From the NCBI RefSeq assembly GCF_946477055.1, contig NZ_CAMKXG010000022.1:1-22608 (forward strand): DNA of 22,608 bases, written 5' to 3'. The position numbers and the translations under genes were made by a program. Positions within the stretch are counted from its first letter, which is position 1, and every line of letters starts with the position of its first letter. Shown here one piece after another: positions 6,588-14,281 of this stretch. The notes beneath the pieces were generated by a model. That model ran no database searches and was not told the origin of the DNA. It saw nothing but the letters and a program-made list of their open reading frames with translations. Source of the DNA: Lonsdalea britannica (GTDB lineage Bacteria > Pseudomonadota > Gammaproteobacteria > Enterobacterales > Enterobacteriaceae).

Positions 6588-7334
6588 TTATGAATATTGC
6601 CTCGGCTCCAGTTGTCGCAGCTCGTCGAGAGTATAAATGCGAAAAACATTGCGGTGACGTGCTTCCAGCGGTATGTGCTGATGGTTGATGATTACGTGCT
6701 TGATGCTGCTAAACAGCAGTTCAAGGGCGCGTTTTTTCTGTAGGTCCGGTACGATATAAAAGACGTAAATCCAGTGCTTTTTTGTCCGGGCCAGCAAATG
6801 GCTGGCGATGATTGACTGATAGCGGGCTTTGGTCTTCAGGCGGCGCTCGGTTTCTACTGCGATGACCTGTCCGTCAGGGAGTGTGATGAGTCCATCCGGA
6901 CGGTGTTTGACCTGATACTGGCTGAGGAACGTTGAGCGATCGCCGTTTATCCACTCGGATGCGCCTTTTTTCTCCAGAATCAGCCTAGCCACCTGATTAT
7001 CAAGGTGGTGCTCCAGCGTCCAACCGGTGATTTTTGAAGGCTCAAATCGTGCCGGGAAAAGCACATCGTCGGGGGTTAACACAACGGCCAGTCCGTCGCT
7101 GGTTATGCCCCACAATGACATTTTCATTGTCCGTGATTCAAATACATACTTTTGTATTAACCCCATTCGCTCAGTTTTTGTCAGCAGCGTATACAGCGAT
7201 TTATGATCCCTGAAGCCAAACAGCAGCATCAGTGTTTTAAAGTCGCTGTAGGTTTCTTCCTTCAGGAAATTCAGCAGCCTTTTTATCTTCTCGCTGTTGC
7301 GAGTGGTGCGCTCGCTATGCGTGGCGATAAGCAT
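6588..7334 (-). CDS. mobC: MobC-like relaxase (MOB-C type, PD-(D/E)XK-like)
   Basis: The 248-residue product resembles the MobC/Replic_Relax family typified by plasmid CloDF13. An N-terminal winged-helix-like part (about 15-80: KIKRLLNFLKEETYSDFKTL... and LWGITSDGLAVVL) is followed by a nuclease-like core. The core has PDG at 146-148, then strand GQVIAVETERRLK (155-167) with acidic E161/E163 and a following Lys. This D...ExE..K pattern fits relaxases of this class, which lack the HUH motif and tyrosine-relaxase signature of ordinary relaxases. The protein would nick the transferred strand at oriT together with the MobB-like protein. The start is clear: AGGAGG sits just before the ATG and overlaps the mobB stop, an 8-base gap that implies translational coupling. 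It is the last gene of the leftward mobilisation operon. Confidence 0.75.
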   Translation of the reverse strand: MLIATHSERTTRNSEKIKRLLNFLKEETYSDFKTLMLLFGFRDHKSLYTLLTKTERMGLIQKYVFESRTMKMSLWGITSDGLAVVLTPDDVLFPARFEPSKITGWTLEHHLDNQVARLILEKKGASEWINGDRSTFLSQYQVKHRPDGLITLPDGQVIAVETERRLKTKARYQSIIASHLLARTKKHWIYVFYIVPDLQKKRALELLFSSIKHVIINHQHIPLEARHRNVFRIYTLDELRQLEPRQYS

Positions 7335-7342
7335 GAAACCTC

Positions 7343-9193
7343 CTAAAAATTGAGCAAGGACGGTGTTTCGTCATCATCAGATCTCGGCTTTGCTGATTTA
7401 CTTTCCTCTTCAAAGAAAATGTCTGGCCGGGTTGCCGTGACAGTGGGAAGCTCTTCTTCCTCGTCGAAGTCCAGCGCAATTTTTATCGGTGCTGCGGACG
7501 CGGAAATATCCGGAGACACGGAATAGATCTCCAGCTCACGTTTTTGTACCTTGATGGGGGAAATTAGTGAGGCTGAGGGAAGTGTTCTCGTCGTAAAGAT
7601 AAAGCTGACAAAATCGGGCAGGTTCAGGATCATATTGCTGTCGATAAAGAAACGCTCGGCCTGTCTGATAGTACGTTCACCGTCGATGGTTTCCGTCAGT
7701 ACGGCATCAGTTTTCGCTTTGCGGATTTCATCATCTACTAAGATGGTGCCGGACATTCTCGCCACCCATTCCGCCGTATCCGGGTCCATAACGCGGTAAA
7801 CTAGCTTGAATTTAGCGTTTTCAACGACCGCACCGACAACAGCATCGCCTTTTAAATCTGCCGGGCAGTCTTTCAAATCGGCGACGGACTGATGCGCCAT
7901 AATAATATGCACGCCTTTATCTCGTGCCGCGCCTAGCCCTTCCAGAGCCGGTTTTGACAGATGGTATTTTAATTCGTCGAGAAAGATGGCTATGGGGCGG
8001 GGCGTTTCTTTTACCCGGTCGCGCCGTTCTGCTAACTGGTACAGACGTACCAGCAGCATACGCTGTGCAGTAATGATTTTGCTGTTGCGCATTGAGCCGA
8101 TGACATAGCAGCAGCCACCTTCATCAAAAACCGATTGGAGTGAAAATCCTGTCGGCGCGTTGATGACATTGAGCAACGCCAGCTCTTCAATCTTGCCGAA
8201 AAAAGCTTTAATATCTTCCGCGATGCCCTGAACATATTCGCCGTTATAAATATCGCGGATAGTAGAAGAGGGATGACGGCTGACAAATTGTGCCGCCATA
8301 CGTGCCGCTTTTCGGTCGTCGATACGATAAAAATCGGATTCCTGACCTTTTTCCGCCAAGCTGAATCCCGCAACAAACAATTCCTCCAGTTCGTCAGGCG
8401 TAATATTTTTAATCAGATTTAATTGGTATTGCGGTTTTCGCAGGTCAATTAAGGCAAAGGGTTTGCCTGCATCCTCGCAGGCCTTGCGATAAAGATGCGT
8501 CGCCCATTCATCATCCTTTGGGTCCATAATAAATACACCTTCACCCGCCAGGATACTTTGGTAAAGCAATATACCGGTTGCGACACCTTTACCGGCTCCG
8601 GTGGTTCCAATAATATCCGCGTGTTGTTTTTGCCAGTCTTTTAACGGGAGGTACATCGGCTGTTGCTCTCTGTCCATCCCGATAAAAATGTCTTTGCTCA
8701 GTTCGATATAATCCAGCGGGTTATAATGCAGCGTTTCCGGCAGCAGAGATTTCACCGTGCGTACATCGGTGCGTAATTCTCGTTCAAGACTGCTCTTTTT
8801 GATGAGACGTTTTTTTATTTTATCCAGTTCAGGCGTTAATGTTCGGCGCAGAGCAATATGGAAAATAAACCCTGCCACGGTAAATATAATTAATATTGAC
8901 CAGTCCAGAATGGGAGTGCGGGTAAGTATCCGATCGCTATAAAGCCACTGAAAAATGCTAATAAGTAAGGGTCTCATTATGCCAAAAAGAAAACACAGCA
9001 GTGAAAAAATAATAATCAGCTTTTTCCATAGCGGGGCTTTCTGCCGTTCATCGCTTTTCATTGAGACAAGAAACGGCAGGGTCAGGCCCGATAGTAGCGC
9101 CAGCATCAATTGATGCTGTTGTATAACATCAATAAAGGCCAGCGCACCATTTACTATCGGTGACAGTGAAACGGCAAGCTTATTTAAAATCAT
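7343..9193 (-). CDS. mobB: MobB-like type IV coupling protein (VirD4/TraG class)
   Basis: A 616-residue membrane ATPase. Three hydrophobic segments lie at about 29-45, 59-83 and 97-116, then comes the P-loop GTTGAGKG (196-203). After this are FIMDPKDDE (221-229), Walker B IAIFLDELKYHL (401-412) and HIIMAHQS (429-436), which are the TraG/VirD4 landmarks. It links the relaxase-DNA complex to the VirB channel; in CloDF13 the MobB partner is also needed for DNA relaxation. I place the start at the ATG at 9193 because AGGAGG (complement of 9198-9203) is 4 bases upstream. The frame is open to a TTG at 9223, which has no ribosome binding site and would run into the repeat array. The C-terminal tail is acidic (DFDEEEELP, then FFEEE) and may contact partners. 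Confidence 0.88.
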   Translation of the reverse strand: MILNKLAVSLSPIVNGALAFIDVIQQHQLMLALLSGLTLPFLVSMKSDERQKAPLWKKLIIIFSLLCFLFGIMRPLLISIFQWLYSDRILTRTPILDWSILIIFTVAGFIFHIALRRTLTPELDKIKKRLIKKSSLERELRTDVRTVKSLLPETLHYNPLDYIELSKDIFIGMDREQQPMYLPLKDWQKQHADIIGTTGAGKGVATGILLYQSILAGEGVFIMDPKDDEWATHLYRKACEDAGKPFALIDLRKPQYQLNLIKNITPDELEELFVAGFSLAEKGQESDFYRIDDRKAARMAAQFVSRHPSSTIRDIYNGEYVQGIAEDIKAFFGKIEELALLNVINAPTGFSLQSVFDEGGCCYVIGSMRNSKIITAQRMLLVRLYQLAERRDRVKETPRPIAIFLDELKYHLSKPALEGLGAARDKGVHIIMAHQSVADLKDCPADLKGDAVVGAVVENAKFKLVYRVMDPDTAEWVARMSGTILVDDEIRKAKTDAVLTETIDGERTIRQAERFFIDSNMILNLPDFVSFIFTTRTLPSASLISPIKVQKRELEIYSVSPDISASAAPIKIALDFDEEEELPTVTATRPDIFFEEESKSAKPRSDDDETPSLLNF

Positions 9194-9214
9194 GATGCCT
9201 CCTTTGTCCGCGAC

Positions 9215-9287
9215 TCGCCCCAACGTATCGCCCCATCAATTCGCCCCACGGTGTTGGGCGAAAAGGCGGGGCGAACGTCTGGGGCGA
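9215..9287. repeat. Iteron-like array: three direct and three inverted copies at 13-bp period
   Basis: TCGCCCC occurs at 9215, 9228 and 9241, exactly 13 bp apart. Its complement GGGGCGA (the first copy TGGGCGA) occurs at 9255, 9268 and 9281, again 13 bp apart. The two halves face each other around about 9251. The array lies directly upstream of the mobB ribosome binding site, so a protein bound here could both shape the relaxosome and repress mobBC. Confidence 0.85.
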
Positions 9288-9361
9288 AGAAGGTGACCGC
9301 TCTGCGGCCATGTGTCGGAAAGCATGCTTCCCTGCACGAAACAGCGTGCGCCAGTTCATGC

Positions 9362-9418
9362 GGGCTGGACGCCCTTATTACCTGTCACATGGGGGTAATG
9401 TCGCGGCTGGACGCCGCG
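9362..9418. repeat. Two hairpins sharing the loop TGGAC
   Basis: GGGC-TGGAC-GCCC (9362-9374) and CGCGGC-TGGAC-GCCGCG (9402-9418) have different stems but the same 5-base loop, with loops 42 bp apart. A conserved loop on changing stems points to recognition of the loop in single-stranded DNA or RNA. Confidence 0.65.
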
Positions 9419-9442
9419 CCAAAACCCCCAAGGTCAAAGGCG

Positions 9443-9609
9443 GCACACCGTCGCCCGCTACGCGCGACCAACCCCTTTGAGACGCCGTTTTTCGCCTATT
9501 TTTTCTTTTGTCCGTTCCGGCCAAGCGAAAAAATGGGAAAACGCCTTCAAAGCGGTTGGTCGCGCCACGCTACCGGCTTTTGGCCGGAGACTTAGCGGCG
9601 ACGGTGTGC
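9443..9609. repeat. Long imperfect inverted repeat
   Basis: The outer part is perfect: GCACACCGTCGCC (9443-9455) pairs with GGCGACGGTGTGC (9597-9609). Further in, GCGCGACCAACC (about 9462-9473) pairs with GGTTGGTCGCGC (9554-9565), and GGCGTTTT-type bases pair near 9482-9490 and 9537-9545. The right arm carries an extra insert with its own small CCGG...CCGG hairpin (9573-9587). The whole could form a cruciform or a large RNA stem. Confidence 0.7.
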
Positions 9610-9632
9610 GGGGCAAGCCCCCCAAATAAACC

Positions 9633-9728
9633 GCTATCGTGGGCGATAGCTTTTCGCTCGCTGGGGCGGCGAAATTTATTCGGCTCCCCCCAGTCTGCAA
9701 AATCCGCGTGGGCGCGGCTGTTTGCAGA
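9633..9728. repeat. Two hairpins sharing a CG-TGGG-CG tip
   Basis: GCTATCG-TGGG-CGATAGC (9633-9650) is followed by TTTT, and so could also terminate plus-strand transcripts. The second, TCTGCAAA (9694-9701) pairing with TTTGCAGA (9721-9728), encloses an inner CCGCG-TGGG-CGCGG (9704-9717). Both have the same TGGG tetraloop. Confidence 0.65.
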
Positions 9729-9750
9729 TGGGTTCGGCGACGCAAATTAG

Positions 9751-9822
9751 CAATTTCTTTGAAATTGAATTTACTTGCCTTACGCCACTTTTAAATTTCT
9801 GCTATTCGCATAAATTTAAAAG
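9751..9822. repeat. AT-rich perfect inverted repeats
   Basis: CAATTTC-TTT-GAAATTG (9751-9767) is followed by an 11-bp perfect inverted repeat, CTTTTAAATTT (9788-9798) and AAATTTAAAAG (9812-9822), with a 13-base loop. The latter has the size and AT character often seen beside nic sites, but no nic consensus for this relaxase class is available to me. Confidence 0.65.
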
Positions 9823-9877
9823 CCTAAAACCGTCACGATCGGTGCCGATTTTTCTATCCCGATTTGACAAGGGGAAT

Positions 9878-9910
9878 GGTAATAATCCAGATGTTGTTAT
9901 TACCGTTTTT
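9878..9910 (+). terminator. Intrinsic terminator, plus-strand orientation
   Basis: GGTAATAA (9878-9885) pairs perfectly with TTATTACC (9897-9904), and GTTTTTCTTT follows. In the minus direction the stem is followed by ATTCCCC, not a T run, so it works best for transcripts running rightward out of the 9194-9877 region. It sits 9 bases beyond the stop of the leftward trbM-like gene. Its presence implies a plus-strand transcript in a region without a clear protein gene. Confidence 0.6.
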
Positions 9911-9918
9911 CTTTGAAT

Positions 9919-10221
9919 TCAATGACGCACGCGACCAAATTTATTAATTATCTGGTCGATGATTTTCGGGGCGGCTGATTTGCATTCGAGTAATAAGGCT
10001 TTTCGGGCGTCGGCGGTACGGTTGGGGTGAAATCCGTGTCTGTTCTTTTTCACAACCTTAAAGAAGGAACGTTCAGCAGACTGACATTCATTTCCTCCGC
10101 CATTACCGGTTGTTTTACCGTACAGACATAAAACCATCTCGCAGGCATCAGCGGCCATTACGGAAGAGGGTAGTAGTAAACTCATGCAGAAAAGGCACAC
10201 GGTGAATAGGATCGTTTTCAT
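9919..10221 (-). CDS. trbM: TrbM/KikA-family conjugation protein
   Basis: The 100-residue product has an N-terminal signal peptide (MKTILFTVCLFCMSLLLPSS, cleavage after about VMAA). It continues with DACEMVLCLYGKTTGNGGG and ECQSAERSFFKVVKKNRHG, matching the TrbM/KikA pattern DPCxVLLCMYGK.TGN.GG..C.SA...FF.IVKK...G. Four or more Cys probably form disulphides in the periplasm. Members are found beside VirB-like systems, for example KikA in IncN plasmids, and help conjugation, although their exact role is poorly defined. AAAGG lies 8 bases before the ATG. It is the last gene of the leftward virB operon, separated from virB11 by 43 bp. Confidence 0.8.
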   Translation of the reverse strand: MKTILFTVCLFCMSLLLPSSVMAADACEMVLCLYGKTTGNGGGNECQSAERSFFKVVKKNRHGFHPNRTADARKALLLECKSAAPKIIDQIINKFGRVRH

Positions 10222-10264
10222 ATCAAATACCTTTATTGAGAATGAGTGGGCTTTAACTGTTCGT

Positions 10265-11281
10265 CTATCTGAATGATTTCTTCATTTGATGAAGGTGTAT
10301 CGGTTTGAAATAAATATCCCCCATCCGGCGAATATCGCCGTGAATATCTACGCTGACGATGATATCTACGCATTTAAGCACCTTGCGTAACAACACATCG
10401 AACGGGATGTTTTTACAGTCGGGATTTTCATAACAGCGGTCAATGATCCCTTCAATACACTCTTCCGGGCTGCCTGCGTGCAGGGAGGTGATAAGACCTT
10501 CATGCCCAGAGCCGATAATTTTCAGCGCGTCCCATGCCTCCCGCCCACGAATTTCCGCCAGCAGAATCCGATCCGGATTCATACGGTAATTGGCCCGAAT
10601 TAATCGACCGGGGGTGATAATCGCCTCGTCTCCGGCATCTGCCGGGTAAAACAGATGCACATAATTAGTGTGGTGGTAAAACCGGATTTCGGGATTATCT
10701 TCAATCGTGGTTAGCCTGAGATGTGACGGAATATAGTGCAGCAACGTCTTCATATAGGTGGTTTTACCGGAGCCAGTTTCACCCACAATAAAGAGGGTTT
10801 TGCCGTACTCGACGGCCTTTTCGATAAAGTGGGGAATATCACCATTTTTATAGCATCGGGTCAGTTCATCATCTTTGCTTTCATTTCTCTCCTTACCGGC
10901 TATCCGGTTATAAAACCCGGCCTCAATCCAGGACTGATGCGTTTTCTGCGCAAATGACGGGTTTCGCAGCGTAATAGATACGGTATTCCGCTCGCAGGCT
11001 GGAGGGATAATGGTCTGGACACGTTCACCTGATCCTAATGTGGCGGAAAGAATAGGGGAGGTATCATCGATATTGTCTTCATTCCATGAGGCCAATGCTT
11101 TGGCAAAAGCATGGCATTGACGCAATGTAATCGAGGAATTATGCTTCTGCCATCGACCATTTATTTTGGTGTGGATCTCTCCGGGGCGGTTAATGGCGAT
11201 TTCCGTCAGGCCTGCCAGTGGCAGAAATTCACCAAATAACTGATTTTTTATAAAATCCAGCGACAGGTTTTCAGCGCTCAT
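10265..11281 (-). CDS. virB11: VirB11 hexameric traffic ATPase
   Basis: The 338-residue product has the full set of family boxes: Walker A GETGSGKT (167-174), Asp box TIEDNPE (192-198), Walker B RILLAEIRGREAW (238-250) and His box TSLHAGSP (265-272). The N-terminal domain has the RPGEIHTKINGRW segment. It is a cytoplasmic ring ATPase at the channel base, switching between pilus assembly and DNA transfer. The start overlaps the end of virB10 by 11 bases, as expected for coupled genes. Length is normal. Confidence 0.95.
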   Translation of the reverse strand: MSAENLSLDFIKNQLFGEFLPLAGLTEIAINRPGEIHTKINGRWQKHNSSITLRQCHAFAKALASWNEDNIDDTSPILSATLGSGERVQTIIPPACERNTVSITLRNPSFAQKTHQSWIEAGFYNRIAGKERNESKDDELTRCYKNGDIPHFIEKAVEYGKTLFIVGETGSGKTTYMKTLLHYIPSHLRLTTIEDNPEIRFYHHTNYVHLFYPADAGDEAIITPGRLIRANYRMNPDRILLAEIRGREAWDALKIIGSGHEGLITSLHAGSPEECIEGIIDRCYENPDCKNIPFDVLLRKVLKCVDIIVSVDIHGDIRRMGDIYFKPIHLHQMKKSFR

Positions 11282-12491
11282 ACCACCTCTTTTTTAGACG
11301 CAGTTGATAAACGGAAGAGAAATCGATATCCGTACCGGTCATGATCCCGATCACATCGCCCTGATTGAGGTACATCGTGGGCGGGATATTGATGCTGTTT
11401 TCTAACGCCGTTTTCGCCATTTCTGACGCAGCAGCGCGGGTGTTTTCGGTGTAATCAGTATTGCGGTCTTTCCCCGGTGCTGAATCTGATGCGGCGGCGG
11501 CCACGTCCTGTACGGTGCTCAACATCAACGCATTGCCGAACCGTTCCCAGAAATGGGTATCAATCCAGCCGCTAATCCCGGCCTCACCCAACGGGCCGGT
11601 GGCTTCGGTATCAATCAGCGTGATTTGCAGGCTACCGGGTTCGGGTGTGCGTAATTCCGTCCAGATGACTAACATTCGGCTCCGGCCATGTTGCAGCGCC
11701 CCGGTGCGGTAGAACCCTCTGGCGACTGTTCCGGCAGGGAGCAATTTCACGTAATGGTTGGCGCTGTAGACATCTTCACCGATAAGGCACGAAATATGAC
11801 CGCCCACATCAGAGACAAAACGCCGCATCATTGAGCACGGAATATAACGATCAACCGGAAGGTAAAGATTGGGATCGAGACCCAGTCGCCTAACACTGGT
11901 CACCTTTGCCGCACCGGGATTGTCGTCGTTAGCCTCTGTGCCAGATGTGTCTTTGCTCTGATTGCGTTGTGTACCGGAAGAGGCAGTTTGTGAAGCCTGA
12001 GTATTACCGCGTTGTGTGGACTCAGCGGCACTACTTGATCCATCGACCAGTGCCGCCGCTTTATTTAAAGCGGGTGGCTCTGACGGTGGTGCCGTCTGTA
12101 TTGGGTGATTATCTGTTGCGGTTTCCTGTTTGTCCTGACCGAACAGGCCGAACGGATTGTTGTCCATACCGAGGTTTTTACGCTCATGTTGCCCCGTACT
12201 GGCTGATGGTGGTGCTGGGGTTTCAACCGACTTATCATCGCGTTGCTTTAATGCGACAAGGAAGCGATCTCCACCCAATGCCAGTGCAATCAGGGTGCCC
12301 AGACTCAGCAGGCTGACCAGCAGCGTCCGGCGGCTGGAGGCCTTTTTGAAGCGGGTCACTTCAGGTTGGCCGGGAGATGTGTTTTGCTCTGGTGCCTGAC
12401 TCGCCATCGCTGAACGGGCGCGTTCACGGGCTTCAGCTTCCAGCTCCGCCACGGTTTTTTCCGTTGTCTCTGGGTTTGCTTTATCAGTCAT
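11271..12491 (-). CDS. virB10: VirB10 (TrbI-like) energy-sensing channel scaffold
   Basis: The 406-residue product has a cytoplasmic N-terminus, one transmembrane helix (RRTLLVSLLSLGTLIALALGG, from residue 54) and a low-complexity periplasmic linker rich in Pro, Ser, Thr and Gln. From about residue 200 comes the conserved TrbI-type beta domain (LGLDPNLYLPVDRYIPCSM, SCLIGEDVYSANHYVKLLPAGT, and the ISGWIDTHFWERFGNAL segment). Together with VirB7 and VirB9 it forms the outer-membrane core complex and spans both membranes. The ATG overlaps the virB9 stop by 4 bases. Confidence 0.95.
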   Translation of the reverse strand: MTDKANPETTEKTVAELEAEARERARSAMASQAPEQNTSPGQPEVTRFKKASSRRTLLVSLLSLGTLIALALGGDRFLVALKQRDDKSVETPAPPSASTGQHERKNLGMDNNPFGLFGQDKQETATDNHPIQTAPPSEPPALNKAAALVDGSSSAAESTQRGNTQASQTASSGTQRNQSKDTSGTEANDDNPGAAKVTSVRRLGLDPNLYLPVDRYIPCSMMRRFVSDVGGHISCLIGEDVYSANHYVKLLPAGTVARGFYRTGALQHGRSRMLVIWTELRTPEPGSLQITLIDTEATGPLGEAGISGWIDTHFWERFGNALMLSTVQDVAAAASDSAPGKDRNTDYTENTRAAASEMAKTALENSINIPPTMYLNQGDVIGIMTGTDIDFSSVYQLRLKKRWYER

Positions 12492-13381
12492 TTAGCCTCC
12501 AGCGTAACGACAGGTGAAACGGTGTCACCGCTGCCAACGATGGCGTTGCCGAATGACGTATTCTCAATCCCGACTACCGCGCTGCCGTAGCGCAACACTA
12601 GATGTGGTGACATTGCCCGCACGACGACCACGGTATAGTTTCCGTGTTTGGCTATGCGGGGGGTTACGGTCTGTTCCTGCCCGTTCACGACCCGAAAGAG
12701 AGACGGAAGGATTTTGACGGGAGAAAAACCCAGATAGATAAAGTGGCCATCATCGTAAGTAAAATCCGGTGCTATGGAGGCTGAACCCGCCGCGACCCGC
12801 TTGGTATAAAGCCAGTTACGCTGTGTGGTAGCCTGCTCAAATGCTGTCGTTATCCGCTGCTTTTCCTGTGTTTCACGCAGGAGCTTCAGACGCGCTGCGC
12901 TGGCTGCGTCTGCTTGCCTGCGCTCGTCATCCGGATAGCGAAAACGGATAATAAAGGCCTGCGAAGGCGAGTCATTCTCCAGTACGTTCAGTTCCAGACT
13001 GTAATCGCGCTTTGATGTTACGACAAAGAGATTGGTTCTCCACTCGCTCGCCGTTGGTAGAAACACCTTATTGACGTTGTTGCCGGTGTCATCGGTCACC
13101 GGCTGGGTAATAGGATTTGGGCTGACACCGACCCGGTTATCGCTTTTTGTGACTTTCCAGCCCTTCGGAAACCCCGCCTGCGCGTCGATGACTTCTTCAT
13201 CGTCATCAAACAGGAGAGTGGTGAGGTAGCCGGGGCGGGTGTTGACGATAGTCGCATTTTGGCTGTTATAGGTGACATGCTGCATTCGGCTGTCATACGT
13301 ACTGCGGCTCGGTATCGCCGCGCTCCAGGCTGTGGATGACATCAGAAGGAGCCACAAAATCACTGTTTTTTTCAGCATCAT
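12488..13381 (-). CDS. virB9: VirB9 (TrbG/CagX-like) outer-membrane core protein
   Basis: The 297-residue product has a Sec signal peptide (MMLKKTVILWLLLMSSTAWS, cleavage near ASA/A). The N-terminal domain contains the ITQPVTDDTGNNVNKVFLPT and TNLFVVTSKRDYSLEL strands. The C-terminal VirB7-binding domain has NWLYTKRVAAGSASIAPDFTYDDG and the FIYLGFSPVKILPSLF segment typical of the family. It pairs with the VirB7 lipoprotein and VirB10 in the core ring. It overlaps virB8 and virB10 by 4 bases each. Confidence 0.94.
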   Translation of the reverse strand: MMLKKTVILWLLLMSSTAWSAAIPSRSTYDSRMQHVTYNSQNATIVNTRPGYLTTLLFDDDEEVIDAQAGFPKGWKVTKSDNRVGVSPNPITQPVTDDTGNNVNKVFLPTASEWRTNLFVVTSKRDYSLELNVLENDSPSQAFIIRFRYPDDERRQADAASAARLKLLRETQEKQRITTAFEQATTQRNWLYTKRVAAGSASIAPDFTYDDGHFIYLGFSPVKILPSLFRVVNGQEQTVTPRIAKHGNYTVVVVRAMSPHLVLRYGSAVVGIENTSFGNAIVGSGDTVSPVVTLEAK

Positions 13382-14061
13382 TCTCCCCTCAGTTCTTTAT
13401 CGCGTTGGTAACTGGTTACGATGAACCCCAGCGGATTAACTTCTCGTTGGCTGTCGGTCAGTTGTTTGCGGGGGAGGTAGCGATAAGTCAGACGGATGTT
13501 CCAGACATCTGTTTTAACCGAGTTATCGACAATGCGGCGGATAGTCCGTTTAATGCGTAAATTCGCCAGATGGTCAGGATCTGTCGCGGTCGCGTGAACG
13601 TTGGAAATAATGTCGATAGACACAACATATTCCGCTTTATTGAAAATGACATCGGGTGCCTGATTGCTGTTGAACCCGTCGAGATAATCCCGATTCACAC
13701 TGTCGCTGTTGAATAACTGCACATCGTCGTAATCGCGCTGAAGAGCAAAATAGTTATACCCCTCGCGGAGCCTGACGTAATGCGCTGCTAACGCCTGAGC
13801 CAGTGCTTTTTCAGTAGAAATATTCTGCTCTTTAATCCGGGTCATATATTCATAGCGCCCGGTCTGTTTATCCACCGACCATAATTCGATTTCGGTGGTC
13901 TTCAGCGGCAGCAGAATAATCAATGCGGTGATCGCCATAGCGGCCAAAGCAAACCCTATGGCCGCTATTCGCCACGCCAGCTTTTTTTCCCGCTCATCCT
14001 TTTCCAGCAGGACAGATTCAAAGGTACGGGATGACGCAATGATGTTTTCTGTTTCAGACAT
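13378..14061 (-). CDS. virB8: VirB8 inner-membrane assembly factor
   Basis: The 227-residue product has a short cytoplasmic N-terminus, a single transmembrane helix (about 30-52, IAAIGFALAAMAITALIILLP) and a periplasmic NTF2-like domain. That domain includes ELWSVDKQTGRYEYM, the YVRLREGYNY segment and YRYLPRKQLTDSQREVNPLGFIV near the end. VirB8 is essential for assembly of the inner-membrane complex. Its start lies inside the end of virB7 (8-base overlap). Confidence 0.94.
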   Translation of the reverse strand: MSETENIIASSRTFESVLLEKDEREKKLAWRIAAIGFALAAMAITALIILLPLKTTEIELWSVDKQTGRYEYMTRIKEQNISTEKALAQALAAHYVRLREGYNYFALQRDYDDVQLFNSDSVNRDYLDGFNSNQAPDVIFNKAEYVVSIDIISNVHATATDPDHLANLRIKRTIRRIVDNSVKTDVWNIRLTYRYLPRKQLTDSQREVNPLGFIVTSYQRDKELRGE

Positions 14062-14194
14062 GCTTTGTCAGCTCCTGAATAATCGCGGGAGAATTAACCG
14101 GTTGAGGATCGCCAGATACTGGCGTCAAATCGTGCTGACGCTGTGTGCAGCCCGTGAGGACGCACAGCATCAGAAAGACGAGGCTGGATTTCAT
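14054..14194 (-). CDS. virB7: VirB7-like lipoprotein
   Basis: A 46-residue lipoprotein: MKSSLVFLMLCVLTGC, with the lipobox LTGC, then a short polar tail containing VSGDPQPVNSPAIIQEL. I start it at 14194, where AGGAATCAAT precedes the ATG. An upstream extension of the same frame to 14248 would put 18 residues in front of a signal sequence and is unlikely. Size and position between virB6 and virB8 fit VirB7, the outer-membrane lipoprotein that holds VirB9. Confidence 0.8.
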   Translation of the reverse strand: MKSSLVFLMLCVLTGCTQRQHDLTPVSGDPQPVNSPAIIQELTKHV

Positions 14195-14281
14195 ATTGAT
14201 TCCTGTGTTTGTCGAAGACAGAAATGCCATACCGATGGCGGTTGCCACGGCACGGGGTGGAGAGACTGCGTTAGAAGGGGA

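Larger units (their letters stand above)
9194..9918. other. Candidate origin of transfer (oriT) region, non-coding, hairpin-dense
   Basis: About 700 bp separates the mobB start from the trbM-like gene without a convincing gene. Short open frames exist on both strands (9251-9595, 9458-9745, 9508-9750), but they overlap one another, are rich in Arg/Ala/Pro and follow the inverted repeats. The left two thirds look GC-rich and the right third AT-rich. The region holds, in order: a symmetric 3+3 array of 13-bp-spaced sites, two hairpins with the same TGGAC loop, a long imperfect inverted repeat, two hairpins with the same TGGG loop, a 7-bp hairpin, an 11-bp perfect inverted repeat and a plus-strand terminator. 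As I recall, the origin of MOB-C systems lies upstream of mobB. Position and structure therefore suggest oriT, but no nic site can be recognised by eye. Confidence 0.45.

Noticed and set aside
9251..9750. Open frames on both strands in the oriT-like block
   Set aside because: They overlap each other, lack ribosome binding sites, have Arg/Ala/Pro-rich low-quality translations and follow from GC-rich inverted repeats.
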